This document shows, one piece after another, positions 7,179 to 15,844 of a DNA stretch of 39,816 nt. Positions within the stretch are counted from its first letter, which is position 1; every line of letters begins with the position of its first letter. The translations under genes and the position numbers were made by a program. The stretch is taken from contig CAAGII010000141.1 of NCBI GenBank assembly GCA_900769875.1, positions 1-39,816 of the forward strand, read 5' to 3'. The notes beneath the pieces are model-generated. The model did no database searches and had not been told where the DNA came from. It was given only the letters and a program-made list of their open reading frames with translations. The DNA comes from Clostridia bacterium. Lineage in GTDB: Bacteria > Bacillota > Clostridia > Christensenellales > Aristaeellaceae.

Positions 7179-8099
7179 TCAGCGCTTGAGGAACCATGTG
7201 GACATGTAGCCCTCCTTGCCGTCCACCTGCACCTTGCACCAGTCCGTGCCGTGCTCGATCACCGTCACTGCGTTGCCCACGGGCACGGTGCTGATGATGC
7301 CCGCGCTCAGACTCGGCCCCTTGCGCAGGTTCACATACCTGCCGCCGTTGACGTTCATCGCGTAGGCCGTATAGGGCTTGAGCGTGGCGCTCTCGTCCGT
7401 GACGCGGAGGAACTTGCGCATCATGTAGCCAATCCTGCCGTCCTCCACCTGCACCTTCACCCAGTCGCCGCCCTCGCCAAGCACCGTCACCTTCACGCCG
7501 TTGCGGTAGTAGGCCAGCACGCGCGCGTCCAGCGAGGCGGTTTCACGCAGATTCAGCACCTGCGTATCGCGGGGATTGCTCACCACCGCCGTCTTTCCCA
7601 CCCACGAGGAGCTGGACTGCGAGGCGCCGAAGCGGAGGTACTGCGTGGCCATGAAGCCCTCCTTGCCGTCCACCACGGCGCGGCACCATGTGGTGCCCCG
7701 CTGCAGCACCTTCACCTCGCTCCCGTTCTTCGCGGAGGTCAGGATCGTTCCGTACAGGCTCGGCTCCTCGCGCAGGTTCAGTCCGATGCCGGTGTTGGTG
7801 CGCACCGTCGCGGTGGTTTCGTTCGTCGCGTCCGAAAGATAGCGGGCCATCATGTAGCCGGTCTTGCCGTTCACGGACACCTTGTGCCATTCGCTGCCGC
7901 TTTCGGTGATCTGCACCAGCGTTCCGGTGGGATACTGTCCCAGCACCTTCGCGTCCAGGGAGGCCTGCTCGCGCAGGTTCAGCGCGCCGCCCTTCACCAG
8001 CGCGCTCTGCGCCGTTTCCGCGAGGGACGCGATGGGCGTCAGCGCCAGCGCCGCCGCTGTGGTCATGCCTGCAAGCCGTTTCATGGTTTCGTACTTCAT
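7179..8099 (-). CDS. Secreted protein with four bacterial SH3 (SH3b) repeats
   Basis: A 306-aa exported protein. The start ATG 8099 has AGGAGG 7 nt upstream. A signal peptide covers about 1-27, with cleavage likely after SLA. The rest is four SH3b units starting near 32, 98, 172 and 245. Each has an NLR motif after a short strand and ends in GYM or GFM plus a FL/YL pair. Such domains bind peptidoglycan peptides or cell-wall glycans. There is no catalytic domain, so it is probably a wall-binding adaptor, scaffold or sensor rather than a hydrolase. It is transcribed away from the large repeat protein, with the divergent control region between them, and ends in its own terminator before the sortase promoter. 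Confidence 0.88.
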   Translation of the reverse strand: MKYETMKRLAGMTTAAALALTPIASLAETAQSALVKGGALNLREQASLDAKVLGQYPTGTLVQITESGSEWHKVSVNGKTGYMMARYLSDATNETTATVRTNTGIGLNLREEPSLYGTILTSAKNGSEVKVLQRGTTWCRAVVDGKEGFMATQYLRFGASQSSSSWVGKTAVVSNPRDTQVLNLRETASLDARVLAYYRNGVKVTVLGEGGDWVKVQVEDGRIGYMMRKFLRVTDESATLKPYTAYAMNVNGGRYVNLRKGPSLSAGIISTVPVGNAVTVIEHGTDWCKVQVDGKEGYMSTWFLKR

Positions 8100-8346
8100 G
8101 GTTTCTCCTCCTTTGCTTTGGGGAGCGCCTGCATTGCGCTCTCACCCATCCAACGGAGGATGCCCGAAGCCCGTTGCTGGAAGATATTTCCATCGGGAGC
8201 CGCCGCCCGCCCCAGCTTCCAGAAACTGGAAGAAATTCGCCCGCAAAGCCGCGCGCCGCCCTGCGTATCTTTCCACAAAATGGCAGATACGCGCCCATCC
8301 CTGTGACGGCGATTGTAAAGAAACGGCGCTTTTTTCGCATTGGCAC
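8100..8346. promoter_or_regulatory. Divergent control region with two dyads
   Basis: The 358-nt gap between the SH3b gene and the repeat-protein gene contains no gene. A gapped palindrome CTTCCAG-AAA-CTGGAAG is at 8216-8232, and GGAA-GATAT-TTCC is at 8179-8191, the latter overlapping another CTGGAAG at 8177-8183. These look like operators. A weak minus-strand -10 (TACAAT) is at 8317-8312, without a good -35. A plus-strand promoter is at 8347-8375. Confidence 0.4.
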
Positions 8347-8375
8347 TATACAGAAAATGGATTTTACGGTACAAT
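8347..8375 (+). promoter_or_regulatory. Promoter for the large repeat-protein gene
   Basis: TATACA at 8347-8352 and TACAAT at 8370-8375 are separated by 17 nt. Transcription would start near 8382, about 77 nt before ATG 8459. This argues against an in-frame ATG at 8387 as the start. Confidence 0.6.
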
Positions 8376-8458
8376 ATGGTGAATGAATGGGAATGCGTTC
8401 ATTCTGTCCGCCCACTGATACGCATACAGGCTGCCAAGGTAGCCGGAGAGGGATTGCC

Positions 8459-11400
8459 ATGAAGATTGATCTGTCCTGCCCCGCTGAACTCTGGAGGCTC
8501 GACCTGCCCACGGAGGCGGATCGCGCCTGCGCGCTGAAAATGTACAATCTGTCCGGCAAGGTCATCAATTCGGTGGAGGTGACGCTGCTTCTGCTGGACG
8601 CAAAGGGCGAGGAGCGCGCGCGCCTGAACTACCGCGCCCATGGCCTGTGCGGCGAGCCCGGCAAGACCTTCCGGATGAGCGTGCCGCTGGGCAGGGAGGA
8701 TGCGCTGCCGGACAGCTGCGAGGTCATCTTTGAAAAAATCTGGTTCGATATGGGCGATATCTGGCGGCGGGACAAAGCGCCGCTGACCACCTATGTGTCC
8801 AACGCCCTGCTGCCCAGCCGCGAGCTGGAGCGCCTGCGCCATGTCGCGGGCGACGGCGCGGTGGGGTATCCCTCGGCGCAGAAGAACGTGTGGGTCTGCG
8901 TGTGCGGCCGCCCCAACCGGCTGACCGACCGCGCCTGCGTGCGCTGCGGCAGGACGGCTGAGGAGGTATTCGAGCGCTTCAAAAAGGGGAGCGTCGACGC
9001 CGCGATCGAGGCGGAGGAGCGCGCCCTGGAGGAAAAGACCCGCGCTGCCCGCGAGGAGGCGTCGCGCCGCCAGCAGGCGCGCGAGGAGGCCTACAACGCC
9101 CGCCGCCGCCGTCGCCGCCGGATTGTCGCCTTCAGCGCCGCCGCGGTGCTGCTGGCCGGCACGGCGTATGCCGCGGTGTTCCATGTCGCGCCCTATGTGC
9201 GCTATCGCGGCGCGCTGTCGATGCTTGAGAGCGGAAGCTATCAGGAGGCGCAGACCGCCTTTGAGGCCATGGGCGAGTACCGCGACGCGAAGGAGCAGGC
9301 GCTGCGCTGCCGCTACCTGCGCGCGGGAGAGCTGGTGACGCGGGGCGACCTTGCCAGCCTGACGGAGGCGGAGGCGGCCTTCCGCGAGCTGGGCGATTAT
9401 CTTGCGAGCGCCGAGCGGGCGAGTGAGGCGCGCTATCAGCGTGCTGGCAGGCTGCTGGAGGAGGGCAATGCGGAGGAGGCCAGGGAGCTGTATCTTTCGC
9501 TTTCCGCGGAGCTGGACTGCGCTGCGGAGCTGACCGAGTGCGATTACCGCCTCGCCCTCGCGATGGAGGAGGGCTCGGACGAGGCCATCGCCGCCTTCGC
9601 GCAGCTGGGCGATTACAGGGACGCGCCCGCGCATCTGCAGCGCGCGCGCCTTGTGCGGGCGACGAGCGCGCTGGACGCGGGCGATTACGACGCCGCGCTT
9701 GCGCTGCTGGGCGACATGGTCATGGATGAGGACGCCGCGCAGCTTGCGCAGAAGGCGCACTACGCCAGAGCGTCCGCGCTCTTTGAGGCGGGCGATATGA
9801 ACGCTGCGGGCGACGAGTACCTGCTTGCGGGCGACTATCTGGACGCGCAGACGCAGGCGCAGAGCTGCATCTACAGGCCCGCCTGCGAGGCGATGGAGCG
9901 CGGCGAGTATCTGACCGCCGCGAAGCTCTTTGACAAGATTCCCGATTATGAGGACGCGCAGGCGCTTTCCCGGCGCTGTGTGTACATGCAGGCGAAGGAC
10001 GCGATGGACGACTATGAGTTCAACCTCGCCTCCGAGCTGCTCGCCTCCCTCCCCGAGGATTACGAGGATGTGGCAACGCTGCGTCAGGAGGTGGTGTACC
10101 GCCGCGCCCTGCACAGCATGGAAAAGGGCGAGTATCAGTCCGCCGCAGCGGAGCTGGAGGGGCTTGGCGACTATGCCGACGCGCCCCGGCAGCTGCTGAA
10201 GGCGCGCTTCAGCCTTGCCTGCGCTTTGCGCGACGCGAACGATTTCACAGCCGCCATCGCGATCTTTGAGGAGCTGGGCGATTTCAACGGCAGCGAAAGC
10301 CAGCTCAAGCAGACCCGCTACGCATACGCGAGGCAGCTGGAGGACGCGCAGGCCTACAACGACGCGCTGGCGCAGTACGCGCTGCTGGACGGCTACAAGG
10401 ATGTGTCAGGCCGCGTAAGCGCCATCCGCTACGCGCAGGCGGAGGCGCTGCTTCAGGAAGGTCGTTTGGACGAGGCGACGGCCGCCTTTGACGCGCTTGG
10501 CAAGTATTCGGACAGCGCGTCGCGCGCAAGGGATATCTGCGTGTCGCAGGCGGAGGCGCTGCTGGAGAATGGCAAGTGGACGGAAGCTGCGGAGGCCTTC
10601 GACGCCATCGGCGACAAGGACAGCCTTGCGCGAGCCCGCGAGATCCGGCTCAGTCAGGCGGAGACGCTGCTTGCGGACGGCGACGCGGATGGAGCCATCG
10701 CGCTGCTGACGGGCGTGGGCGACAAGGCCAGCCTTGCGCGCGTGCGTGAGATCCGCGCGGAGCAGGCGGAAATGCTGCTTGCCGCAGGCGAAACCGACCG
10801 CGCCGTCGCGCTGCTGGAGGAGCTGGGCGACAAGGACAGCCTTGCGCGCGTGCGTGAAATCCGCTACAGCGCCGCCATGGAGATGCTCGCCGCCGACGAT
10901 CTGGAGGGCGCGGCCGCGGCGTTTGAGGCGCTGGGCGACTACAGCGACAGCGCGTCGCAGCTGACCGAGGTGCGCTATCAGCAGGCGGGCATGCTGCTCA
11001 GAGCCGAGGATCTTGACAAGGCCGAGGCGGCGTACGCAGCTCTTGGCGCGTACAAGGACAGCGCGGAGCAGGTGCTTGCCATCCGCTACCGCAAGGCCGT
11101 TGCCCTGCAGGAGCGCGGCGCGCTGGAGGACGCGCTGACCGCCTTTGAAGCCCTTGGCGACGAGCAGGACAGCGCAGAGCGTGCGCTTGCCATCCGCTAC
11201 GCGCAGGCGGAGGCGCTTGCCCTATCGGGCGCGTACAGCGAGGCTGCGGATGCGTTCGCCGCGCTTGCCGGTTACCAGGACAGCGCGGAGCGCGTGCTGG
11301 CTATGCGCTATCAGGAGGCGTGCGACATGAGCCGAGGCGGCGCGTACGCGGAGGCGGCAGAAGCATTTGATGCGCTGGGCGATTACCGCGACAGCTCCGC

Positions 11401-12436
11401 CATGGCGCAGTCGGCGCGCTACGCGCACGCGGAGGCGGTGTATGCTGAGGGCGACTACGCGCAGGCGCAGCCGCTCTATCAGGCGCTTGGCGACTATGAG
11501 GACGCGCCGGACAAGGTGATCGCCTGTCAGCTCGCGCTCGCGGACGCGCTGAAGGAAGCGGGCAGGCTGGACGAGGCGCTTGCCGCCTATGCCGCGATCG
11601 AGGATGGCGAAGCGGCGCGGCGGCTGCTTGCCCTGCGCTACCAGCTGGCCGGAGAGGCCGCCGAAGCGGGCGATATGACCCGCGCTGCGGAGCTGTACCA
11701 GCTCTGCGGCGATTATCTGGACGCGCAGGAGCAGACGCTCATCTGCCTTGGCGTGTTTGACGCGCCGCGAAGCGCATCAGCCGAGGCCATGGCGGGTGGG
11801 GACTATGCCGCCGCCATCGCCGTGCTTTCCGAAGTGGATCTTGCCAATGTGCCCGCATCCTACCATGACCTTGTGGACACATGGTTCGCGGCGCACGAAA
11901 AGGAGGCCGGCCGGCTGATGGAAGCGGGCGACTGCCTTGCCGCGGCGCGCCTGATGGATACGCTGTCCACGTCTCTTGCCCCGGCGTTTGAGGAAACCCG
12001 CCTCTCGCTTTTGCAGGACGCGTGCCATGCGTGCGCCGTCGCCTGCCTGGACGCGGGCGACGAGGAGGCCGCGCTGCCCTTCCTGCTGCGCATGCACGGG
12101 CATGCCGCGCAGGAGGAGCTGATGCAGGGTCACACTGCGTGGAAGCTGATGGCGGACTGGCGCAGCGGCAGCGGACACACGCTGACGCTGAACCCCGACG
12201 GCACGGGCGTGCTCAATGGCAACCCGGTGCTCTGGCGCCTGGACGGCTACAATCTCTACACAGGCGCAACAGAGGATACGATGACCGTGACGCACAAGCT
12301 GGCCAGCGTCACAAGCGACCGAATGGCGATCCGCGACATCCGCAACGGGCTGAACCTGTCCATCACCCTTGACTGGCACGGTCCATGCGAGCTGCCGCCG
12401 CTGCCGGACGCGCTTGCGCAGAGCACAAACGAATAA
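8459..12436 (+). CDS. Giant zinc-ribbon membrane protein with about 23 TPR-like repeats
   Basis: A 1325-aa protein. The start ATG 8459 has GGAGAGG about 7 nt upstream. The order is: an unrecognised N-terminal domain (1-130); a zinc ribbon with Cys147, Cys149, Cys160 and Cys163; a highly charged helix or coiled coil (166-221) ending in a run of Arg; one membrane segment (about 222-241); then an outside region. That region starts with about 23 helical-hairpin repeats of 36-37 residues (about 249-1097), consensus YxxAxxLLxxGxYxEAxxAF followed by xxLGDYxDSAxxxxxIR. About three degenerate repeats follow, then a small beta-rich C-terminal domain (HTLTLNPDGTG). TPR-type solenoids bind proteins, so a scaffold or receptor role is likely. 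The Arg run before the membrane segment puts the zinc ribbon inside the cell. The function is unknown. Domain-level calls are firm; family assignment is not. Confidence 0.88.
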   Translation: MKIDLSCPAELWRLDLPTEADRACALKMYNLSGKVINSVEVTLLLLDAKGEERARLNYRAHGLCGEPGKTFRMSVPLGREDALPDSCEVIFEKIWFDMGDIWRRDKAPLTTYVSNALLPSRELERLRHVAGDGAVGYPSAQKNVWVCVCGRPNRLTDRACVRCGRTAEEVFERFKKGSVDAAIEAEERALEEKTRAAREEASRRQQAREEAYNARRRRRRRIVAFSAAAVLLAGTAYAAVFHVAPYVRYRGALSMLESGSYQEAQTAFEAMGEYRDAKEQALRCRYLRAGELVTRGDLASLTEAEAAFRELGDYLASAERASEARYQRAGRLLEEGNAEEARELYLSLSAELDCAAELTECDYRLALAMEEGSDEAIAAFAQLGDYRDAPAHLQRARLVRATSALDAGDYDAALALLGDMVMDEDAAQLAQKAHYARASALFEAGDMNAAGDEYLLAGDYLDAQTQAQSCIYRPACEAMERGEYLTAAKLFDKIPDYEDAQALSRRCVYMQAKDAMDDYEFNLASELLASLPEDYEDVATLRQEVVYRRALHSMEKGEYQSAAAELEGLGDYADAPRQLLKARFSLACALRDANDFTAAIAIFEELGDFNGSESQLKQTRYAYARQLEDAQAYNDALAQYALLDGYKDVSGRVSAIRYAQAEALLQEGRLDEATAAFDALGKYSDSASRARDICVSQAEALLENGKWTEAAEAFDAIGDKDSLARAREIRLSQAETLLADGDADGAIALLTGVGDKASLARVREIRAEQAEMLLAAGETDRAVALLEELGDKDSLARVREIRYSAAMEMLAADDLEGAAAAFEALGDYSDSASQLTEVRYQQAGMLLRAEDLDKAEAAYAALGAYKDSAEQVLAIRYRKAVALQERGALEDALTAFEALGDEQDSAERALAIRYAQAEALALSGAYSEAADAFAALAGYQDSAERVLAMRYQEACDMSRGGAYAEAAEAFDALGDYRDSSAMAQSARYAHAEAVYAEGDYAQAQPLYQALGDYEDAPDKVIACQLALADALKEAGRLDEALAAYAAIEDGEAARRLLALRYQLAGEAAEAGDMTRAAELYQLCGDYLDAQEQTLICLGVFDAPRSASAEAMAGGDYAAAIAVLSEVDLANVPASYHDLVDTWFAAHEKEAGRLMEAGDCLAAARLMDTLSTSLAPAFEETRLSLLQDACHACAVACLDAGDEEAALPFLLRMHGHAAQEELMQGHTAWKLMADWRSGSGHTLTLNPDGTGVLNGNPVLWRLDGYNLYTGATEDTMTVTHKLASVTSDRMAIRDIRNGLNLSITLDWHGPCELPPLPDALAQSTNE
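9203..11749 (+). repeat. Coding tandem repeat array, about 23 units of 108-111 bp
   Basis: The unit matches the 36-37-residue protein repeat. Most copies have diverged, but three junctions at 10610, 10718 and 10826 share GGCGACAAGG plus much of the following 30 nt. They are exactly 108 bp apart and mark the most recent duplications. The array is in frame throughout. Confidence 0.85.
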
Positions 12437-12452
12437 AAAACTGAATCAATGA

Positions 12453-12500
12453 CAGGGACGCCTTCGCACCGGATGCGTGCGAAGGCGTCCCTGTTTCTTT
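12453..12500 (+). terminator. Terminator of the repeat-protein gene
   Basis: CAGGGACGCCTTCGCAC (12453-12469) and its exact complement (12477-12493) form a 17-bp stem with a 7-nt loop, followed by TTTCTTT. Being perfect, it may also stop minus-strand transcription from the LRR/SGNH genes that end at 12536. Confidence 0.92.
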
Positions 12501-12535
12501 GGCGTGACGCGGCGGAGGATGACTGGGCGGAAGCG

Positions 12536-13957
12536 TTACTCATCCGCGCGCAGCCACGGCTCGTAGCGCTGCCAGAAGTAGCTGAGGCGGTATGCGTCCA
12601 GCGCGGGGGCGGGAACGAGCAGCACAAAGTCCGCGCCCTCCATCAGCCCGTCGCCCACGCTGTAGTCGCCGGGGAAGGCGCTGGTCAGGCGCACGCGGCG
12701 CAGGGCGCTGCAGCCGCTGAACATGCCGTCGTGCAGCAGGGCAATGTTGGGCTGCACCGTCAGCAGCGCAAGGCGCTCGCACCGCTTAAGCACGCCCGCG
12801 TCCACTCCGGTCACCGGGCGGCCCTGATGGGTGGCGGGCAGGACAAGCGCCGTGGCGCTTCGACCCTCATCCGTCACGCCGCAGATGACAAAGCTATCCT
12901 CCTCCTGCCGGTAGGTGAAGCAGCCGTCGCAGGAATCGTCGCCCTCAAAGGCGCGGCTTGCCGGAAGGGGCATCGCGGGCGAGGCGATGGCCGTTGGTGA
13001 CGCGTCGCGCAGATACACCTTCACATCCTCCGTGAGCAGGCGCGTGAAGCGGATTGCGCCGTTTGCGTTCAGGTGAAAGTTGGAATCGTAGAACCAGCCG
13101 CTTTCCAGCACGCAGCGGCGCGGATCGCCAAGCACGGGAAAATCGAGCCGTGCGCAGAGCGCGTCGTAGTACTGATCCATCCGCGCCGCCTCGTCCGGCG
13201 CGACGGCGGCGGCGTTCATGGGCGGGAAGTGATAGACCACCTCCGCGCCGCGTTGGCGCATCTCCCCGGCAAAGCGGTTGAGCATGGCAATCATATCGTC
13301 CGTGACCATGTTCGGGTCAAACACGATGTCGTGCTCCGCCTCCCTCCCGCCCGGCAGGATGCTGCGGGCGCGCTCCGGGCTTGCGATATCGCCGTGGCTG
13401 TTCATGGCGCGCCTTTGGTACACGCCCTCCGGCTGCGGGCTGCCTGTGAGCGTGTAGCGCAGCTTCTTTGCGGCAAAGGCGGGCATCGCCGCGGCCGCGT
13501 GCGCGATTCTGTCGCCGCGCAGATGCAGCAGCATGCCGCAGGCGCCATCGCACGCCTGAAGGATGCTCTCGCCGCCGGTGTGGCGGGAGAGCGTCTGCGC
13601 GTCCTGCTCGGGCATCAGTACTACCAGATCGCCCGCGCGAATCCCGCCGCGCGCCCAGTCCAGCATCACGCCGGTTCCAAGATCCGCGTACAGGCCGAAA
13701 TCCACCACCGTGAAGCCGTCGATGGATGCCTCCATCAGGTCGCTTCTGAGCGCAAAGGGCACGCTGCTGCCGCCGATGAACACGATGCGCCGCCCGGGCG
13801 CGTTACGCAGATACGACAGCTTGTCCTGCATGGCGGCAAGGTAGCTTTCGCCATACTGCGCGGGCAGCAGGAGGGCGAGGAGGACGACAAGCAGCGGCGG
13901 CACGACCGCGAGCGAGCCGATGGCAAGCATCCGCCGCCCAAGTGGATATCGCTTCAT
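12536..13957 (-). CDS. Membrane-anchored SGNH-like protein with C-terminal BspA-type LRR
   Basis: A 473-aa protein. The start ATG 13957 overlaps the stop of the preceding gene by ATGA. One membrane segment or uncleaved signal lies at about 10-32. An SGNH-like domain follows, with FIGGSS (nucleophile block, Ser64 or Ser65) and a late DSNFHLNANG block typical of the Asp/His end of such folds. The last about 120 residues contain a BspA-type leucine-rich segment (LVLPATHQGRPVTG, then GMFSGCSALRRVRL). It is therefore an outside-facing protein with a hydrolase-like domain and a binding domain. Whether it is an active esterase is not shown. It shares modules, in reverse order, with the gene upstream. 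Confidence 0.75.
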   Translation of the reverse strand: MKRYPLGRRMLAIGSLAVVPPLLVVLLALLLPAQYGESYLAAMQDKLSYLRNAPGRRIVFIGGSSVPFALRSDLMEASIDGFTVVDFGLYADLGTGVMLDWARGGIRAGDLVVLMPEQDAQTLSRHTGGESILQACDGACGMLLHLRGDRIAHAAAAMPAFAAKKLRYTLTGSPQPEGVYQRRAMNSHGDIASPERARSILPGGREAEHDIVFDPNMVTDDMIAMLNRFAGEMRQRGAEVVYHFPPMNAAAVAPDEAARMDQYYDALCARLDFPVLGDPRRCVLESGWFYDSNFHLNANGAIRFTRLLTEDVKVYLRDASPTAIASPAMPLPASRAFEGDDSCDGCFTYRQEEDSFVICGVTDEGRSATALVLPATHQGRPVTGVDAGVLKRCERLALLTVQPNIALLHDGMFSGCSALRRVRLTSAFPGDYSVGDGLMEGADFVLLVPAPALDAYRLSYFWQRYEPWLRADE

Positions 13958-15717
13958 AGGCCCTCCAGAACGCTTCGCAATTCCTCGATCACCCGGCGCG
14001 TGAACAGCTCCGCGCCCTCCGAGGAGAGATGATTGTCCGTGCCGTAAAAGTAGTACGCGTCCATCAGCGAATCCTCCGCCCGGGAGATCACCGCAGCGTG
14101 CAGACGCTGCCGCACCTGTCTGTCAAGCTCCGCGACAGCCTCCGGCGTGCTTGACGGCGTAACGCTGCGGCTGCTTCGCGGCGAAAAGGTAAAGCACACC
14201 TTGACGCCCTTTTCCGCGAACGCGTCGTACACGCGGTTGATGCCCTCCCAGTCTCCGGGCGAAATGGCGGCGGCTGCGTAGCTTGCGCGCTTGACGCCGA
14301 AGAGGCGGCGCTCCACGTTGTTTTCACGGTGCAGGATGTAGTCGCCGCTGCGGTTGTAGGCAGGCTCCGGGCTGGCCTCGCCATCCTCGGTGTAGCGCGC
14401 GGGCACATCCAGATAGCTGCGCGCGCTCATTCCCCGGCGCGCGCGCTGGTAGGCGGCGAAATCGTCCATCACATGCGTGAAGGCGCGCAGATCCAGCAGC
14501 GAAAGCATGTCGTAGTTGGATTCCATCATCTTGAACGTATCCGCGCCGAGGCTGTCCAGGCCGCAGAACTGCTCGGGAATCGCGTCCAGCTCGGGCGAGG
14601 AAAGCAGCACGTCGCCCCGACGCGCGTAGAGCAGCGCAAGGCGCGCCTGCGGCAGCATGTTCGCGTAGGCGTACACGCCAAGATTCACCACACGGTAGGC
14701 GGGGAACGCCGCCTCCAGCATGCCGCTCACATAGCCAAAGCGCGCGGACGAGCCGCACAGCAGCAGGAGCTTGCGCTCGTCACGCAGGGTGTAGAGATAG
14801 TCGATTTTTTCGCTCAGCGTGTCAAAATAGCTGCCGCAGTACACGGGAGCGCGCGCGGCGGCAATGTGCAGGTGCGCGACGGATAGCGCGCCGAAGGACG
14901 CGTCGCTCACATCCTCCAGCGTGTCAAAGAGGTACAGGCGCTCCGCCTCAAGGGAGGCAAACGCGTTTTCCTCCACGCGCTCAAGCGTGGGCGGGAACGC
15001 CACCGTGTCCGCGCGCACATCCCCGAACGCGCCCGCGGCGATCGCCGTCACGGGCAAACCGGCAAGCGTTTGCGGAATCACAAGATCGCCCTGCGCGTCG
15101 CAGCCTTCGATCACTGCGCCGCCGCCTTCCTCACGCACGGTGAAGGCAGACTCGGGCGTGCAGGGCAGCCAATGCACATACAGCTCGGTGCTGGAACGCC
15201 CGCCCGGGTCGTAGCGGCTGCCAAAGCCGATGGCTTCGCCGCTGCCGTCCTCCTCCGTGTTCCATCCCACCGCCAGAAAGCCGGGCCGTTTACAGCCTTC
15301 GCTCCATGGCAGCGTGTTGATGCGCAGCCGCTGGCTCTCCTCCGTCACCGTGACGCTGCCCTCCTGCGTGTGATACACCGTTTGCCGCAGCGGCGCAAGC
15401 GTCAGGCGCACAAGCGACGGATAGCGCACGCAGCGCAGCGTGAGCCTGTAGTCGGCATAGCCGTTTCTCACGCCAAGGCAGGGCGACAGCTCGTACCGGT
15501 CGTAGATCACGTCCGACACGCGCATGTCCTCGGGGACGGAGAGCGTCAGCACAAGATCGCTCCCGCGCTCCACGTCCCACACCTGGGAGCGCAGGCGCAC
15601 CTGCGCATGCTCCTCAATGACCACGGTGCAGCGCGGAGCGGCATCCGCCATGCGCGCGCAGCCGCCAAGCACGAGCACAAGCAAAGCCAGCCATCCGCAC
15701 AGCGCGCCCTTCCTCAC
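13954..15717 (-). CDS. Lipoprotein with InlB-like repeat, BspA-type LRR and SGNH-like domain
   Basis: A 587-aa protein with a GTG start at 15717, supported by GGGAGGAGG 8 nt upstream and a promoter that leaves no room for a longer form. The N-terminus is a lipoprotein signal (LVLVLGGC, lipid on Cys20). After an unrecognised beta-rich part come an InlB/Listeria-Bacteroides-type repeat (GWNTEEDGSG, near 152-185), a BspA-type LRR segment (LVIPQTLAGLPVT, AGAFGD, PPTLERVEENAF), and a C-terminal SGNH-like domain with CGSS and a late GTDNHLSSEG block. It is probably a surface lipoprotein binding a polymer while the SGNH-like part modifies or recognises it. It is co-transcribed with the next gene through an ATGA overlap, and the two proteins probably work as a pair. 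Confidence 0.75.
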   Translation of the reverse strand: MRKGALCGWLALLVLVLGGCARMADAAPRCTVVIEEHAQVRLRSQVWDVERGSDLVLTLSVPEDMRVSDVIYDRYELSPCLGVRNGYADYRLTLRCVRYPSLVRLTLAPLRQTVYHTQEGSVTVTEESQRLRINTLPWSEGCKRPGFLAVGWNTEEDGSGEAIGFGSRYDPGGRSSTELYVHWLPCTPESAFTVREEGGGAVIEGCDAQGDLVIPQTLAGLPVTAIAAGAFGDVRADTVAFPPTLERVEENAFASLEAERLYLFDTLEDVSDASFGALSVAHLHIAAARAPVYCGSYFDTLSEKIDYLYTLRDERKLLLLCGSSARFGYVSGMLEAAFPAYRVVNLGVYAYANMLPQARLALLYARRGDVLLSSPELDAIPEQFCGLDSLGADTFKMMESNYDMLSLLDLRAFTHVMDDFAAYQRARRGMSARSYLDVPARYTEDGEASPEPAYNRSGDYILHRENNVERRLFGVKRASYAAAAISPGDWEGINRVYDAFAEKGVKVCFTFSPRSSRSVTPSSTPEAVAELDRQVRQRLHAAVISRAEDSLMDAYYFYGTDNHLSSEGAELFTRRVIEELRSVLEGL

Positions 15718-15746
15718 AGCCTCGTCCTCCTCCCGTGTTCATCCCC

Positions 15747-15775
15747 ATTGTAGCGGTGCGAAAACGGCTTGTCAA
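15747..15775 (-). promoter_or_regulatory. Promoter for the LRR/SGNH gene pair
   Basis: On the minus strand a perfect TTGACA (15775-15770) and TACAAT (15752-15747) are 17 nt apart. Transcription starts near 15740, only about 23 nt before the GTG start at 15717. Confidence 0.82.
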
Positions 15776-15844
15776 CCGATGGAATCGCCCCAAAAGCGTA
15801 ACTGGTCGAAAATCGTGCGTAGTTGGTATCTGGTCGGCATTCTT

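Noticed and set aside
6846..8306. Plus-strand open frame of 486 codons over the sortase and SH3b genes
   Set aside because: It runs antisense through the SH3b gene and two terminator or promoter sites, has no recognisable domain, and is a composition artefact.
9203..11749. CRISPR-like array
   Set aside because: The repeats are coding, in frame, degenerate, 108-111 bp long and have no unique spacers.
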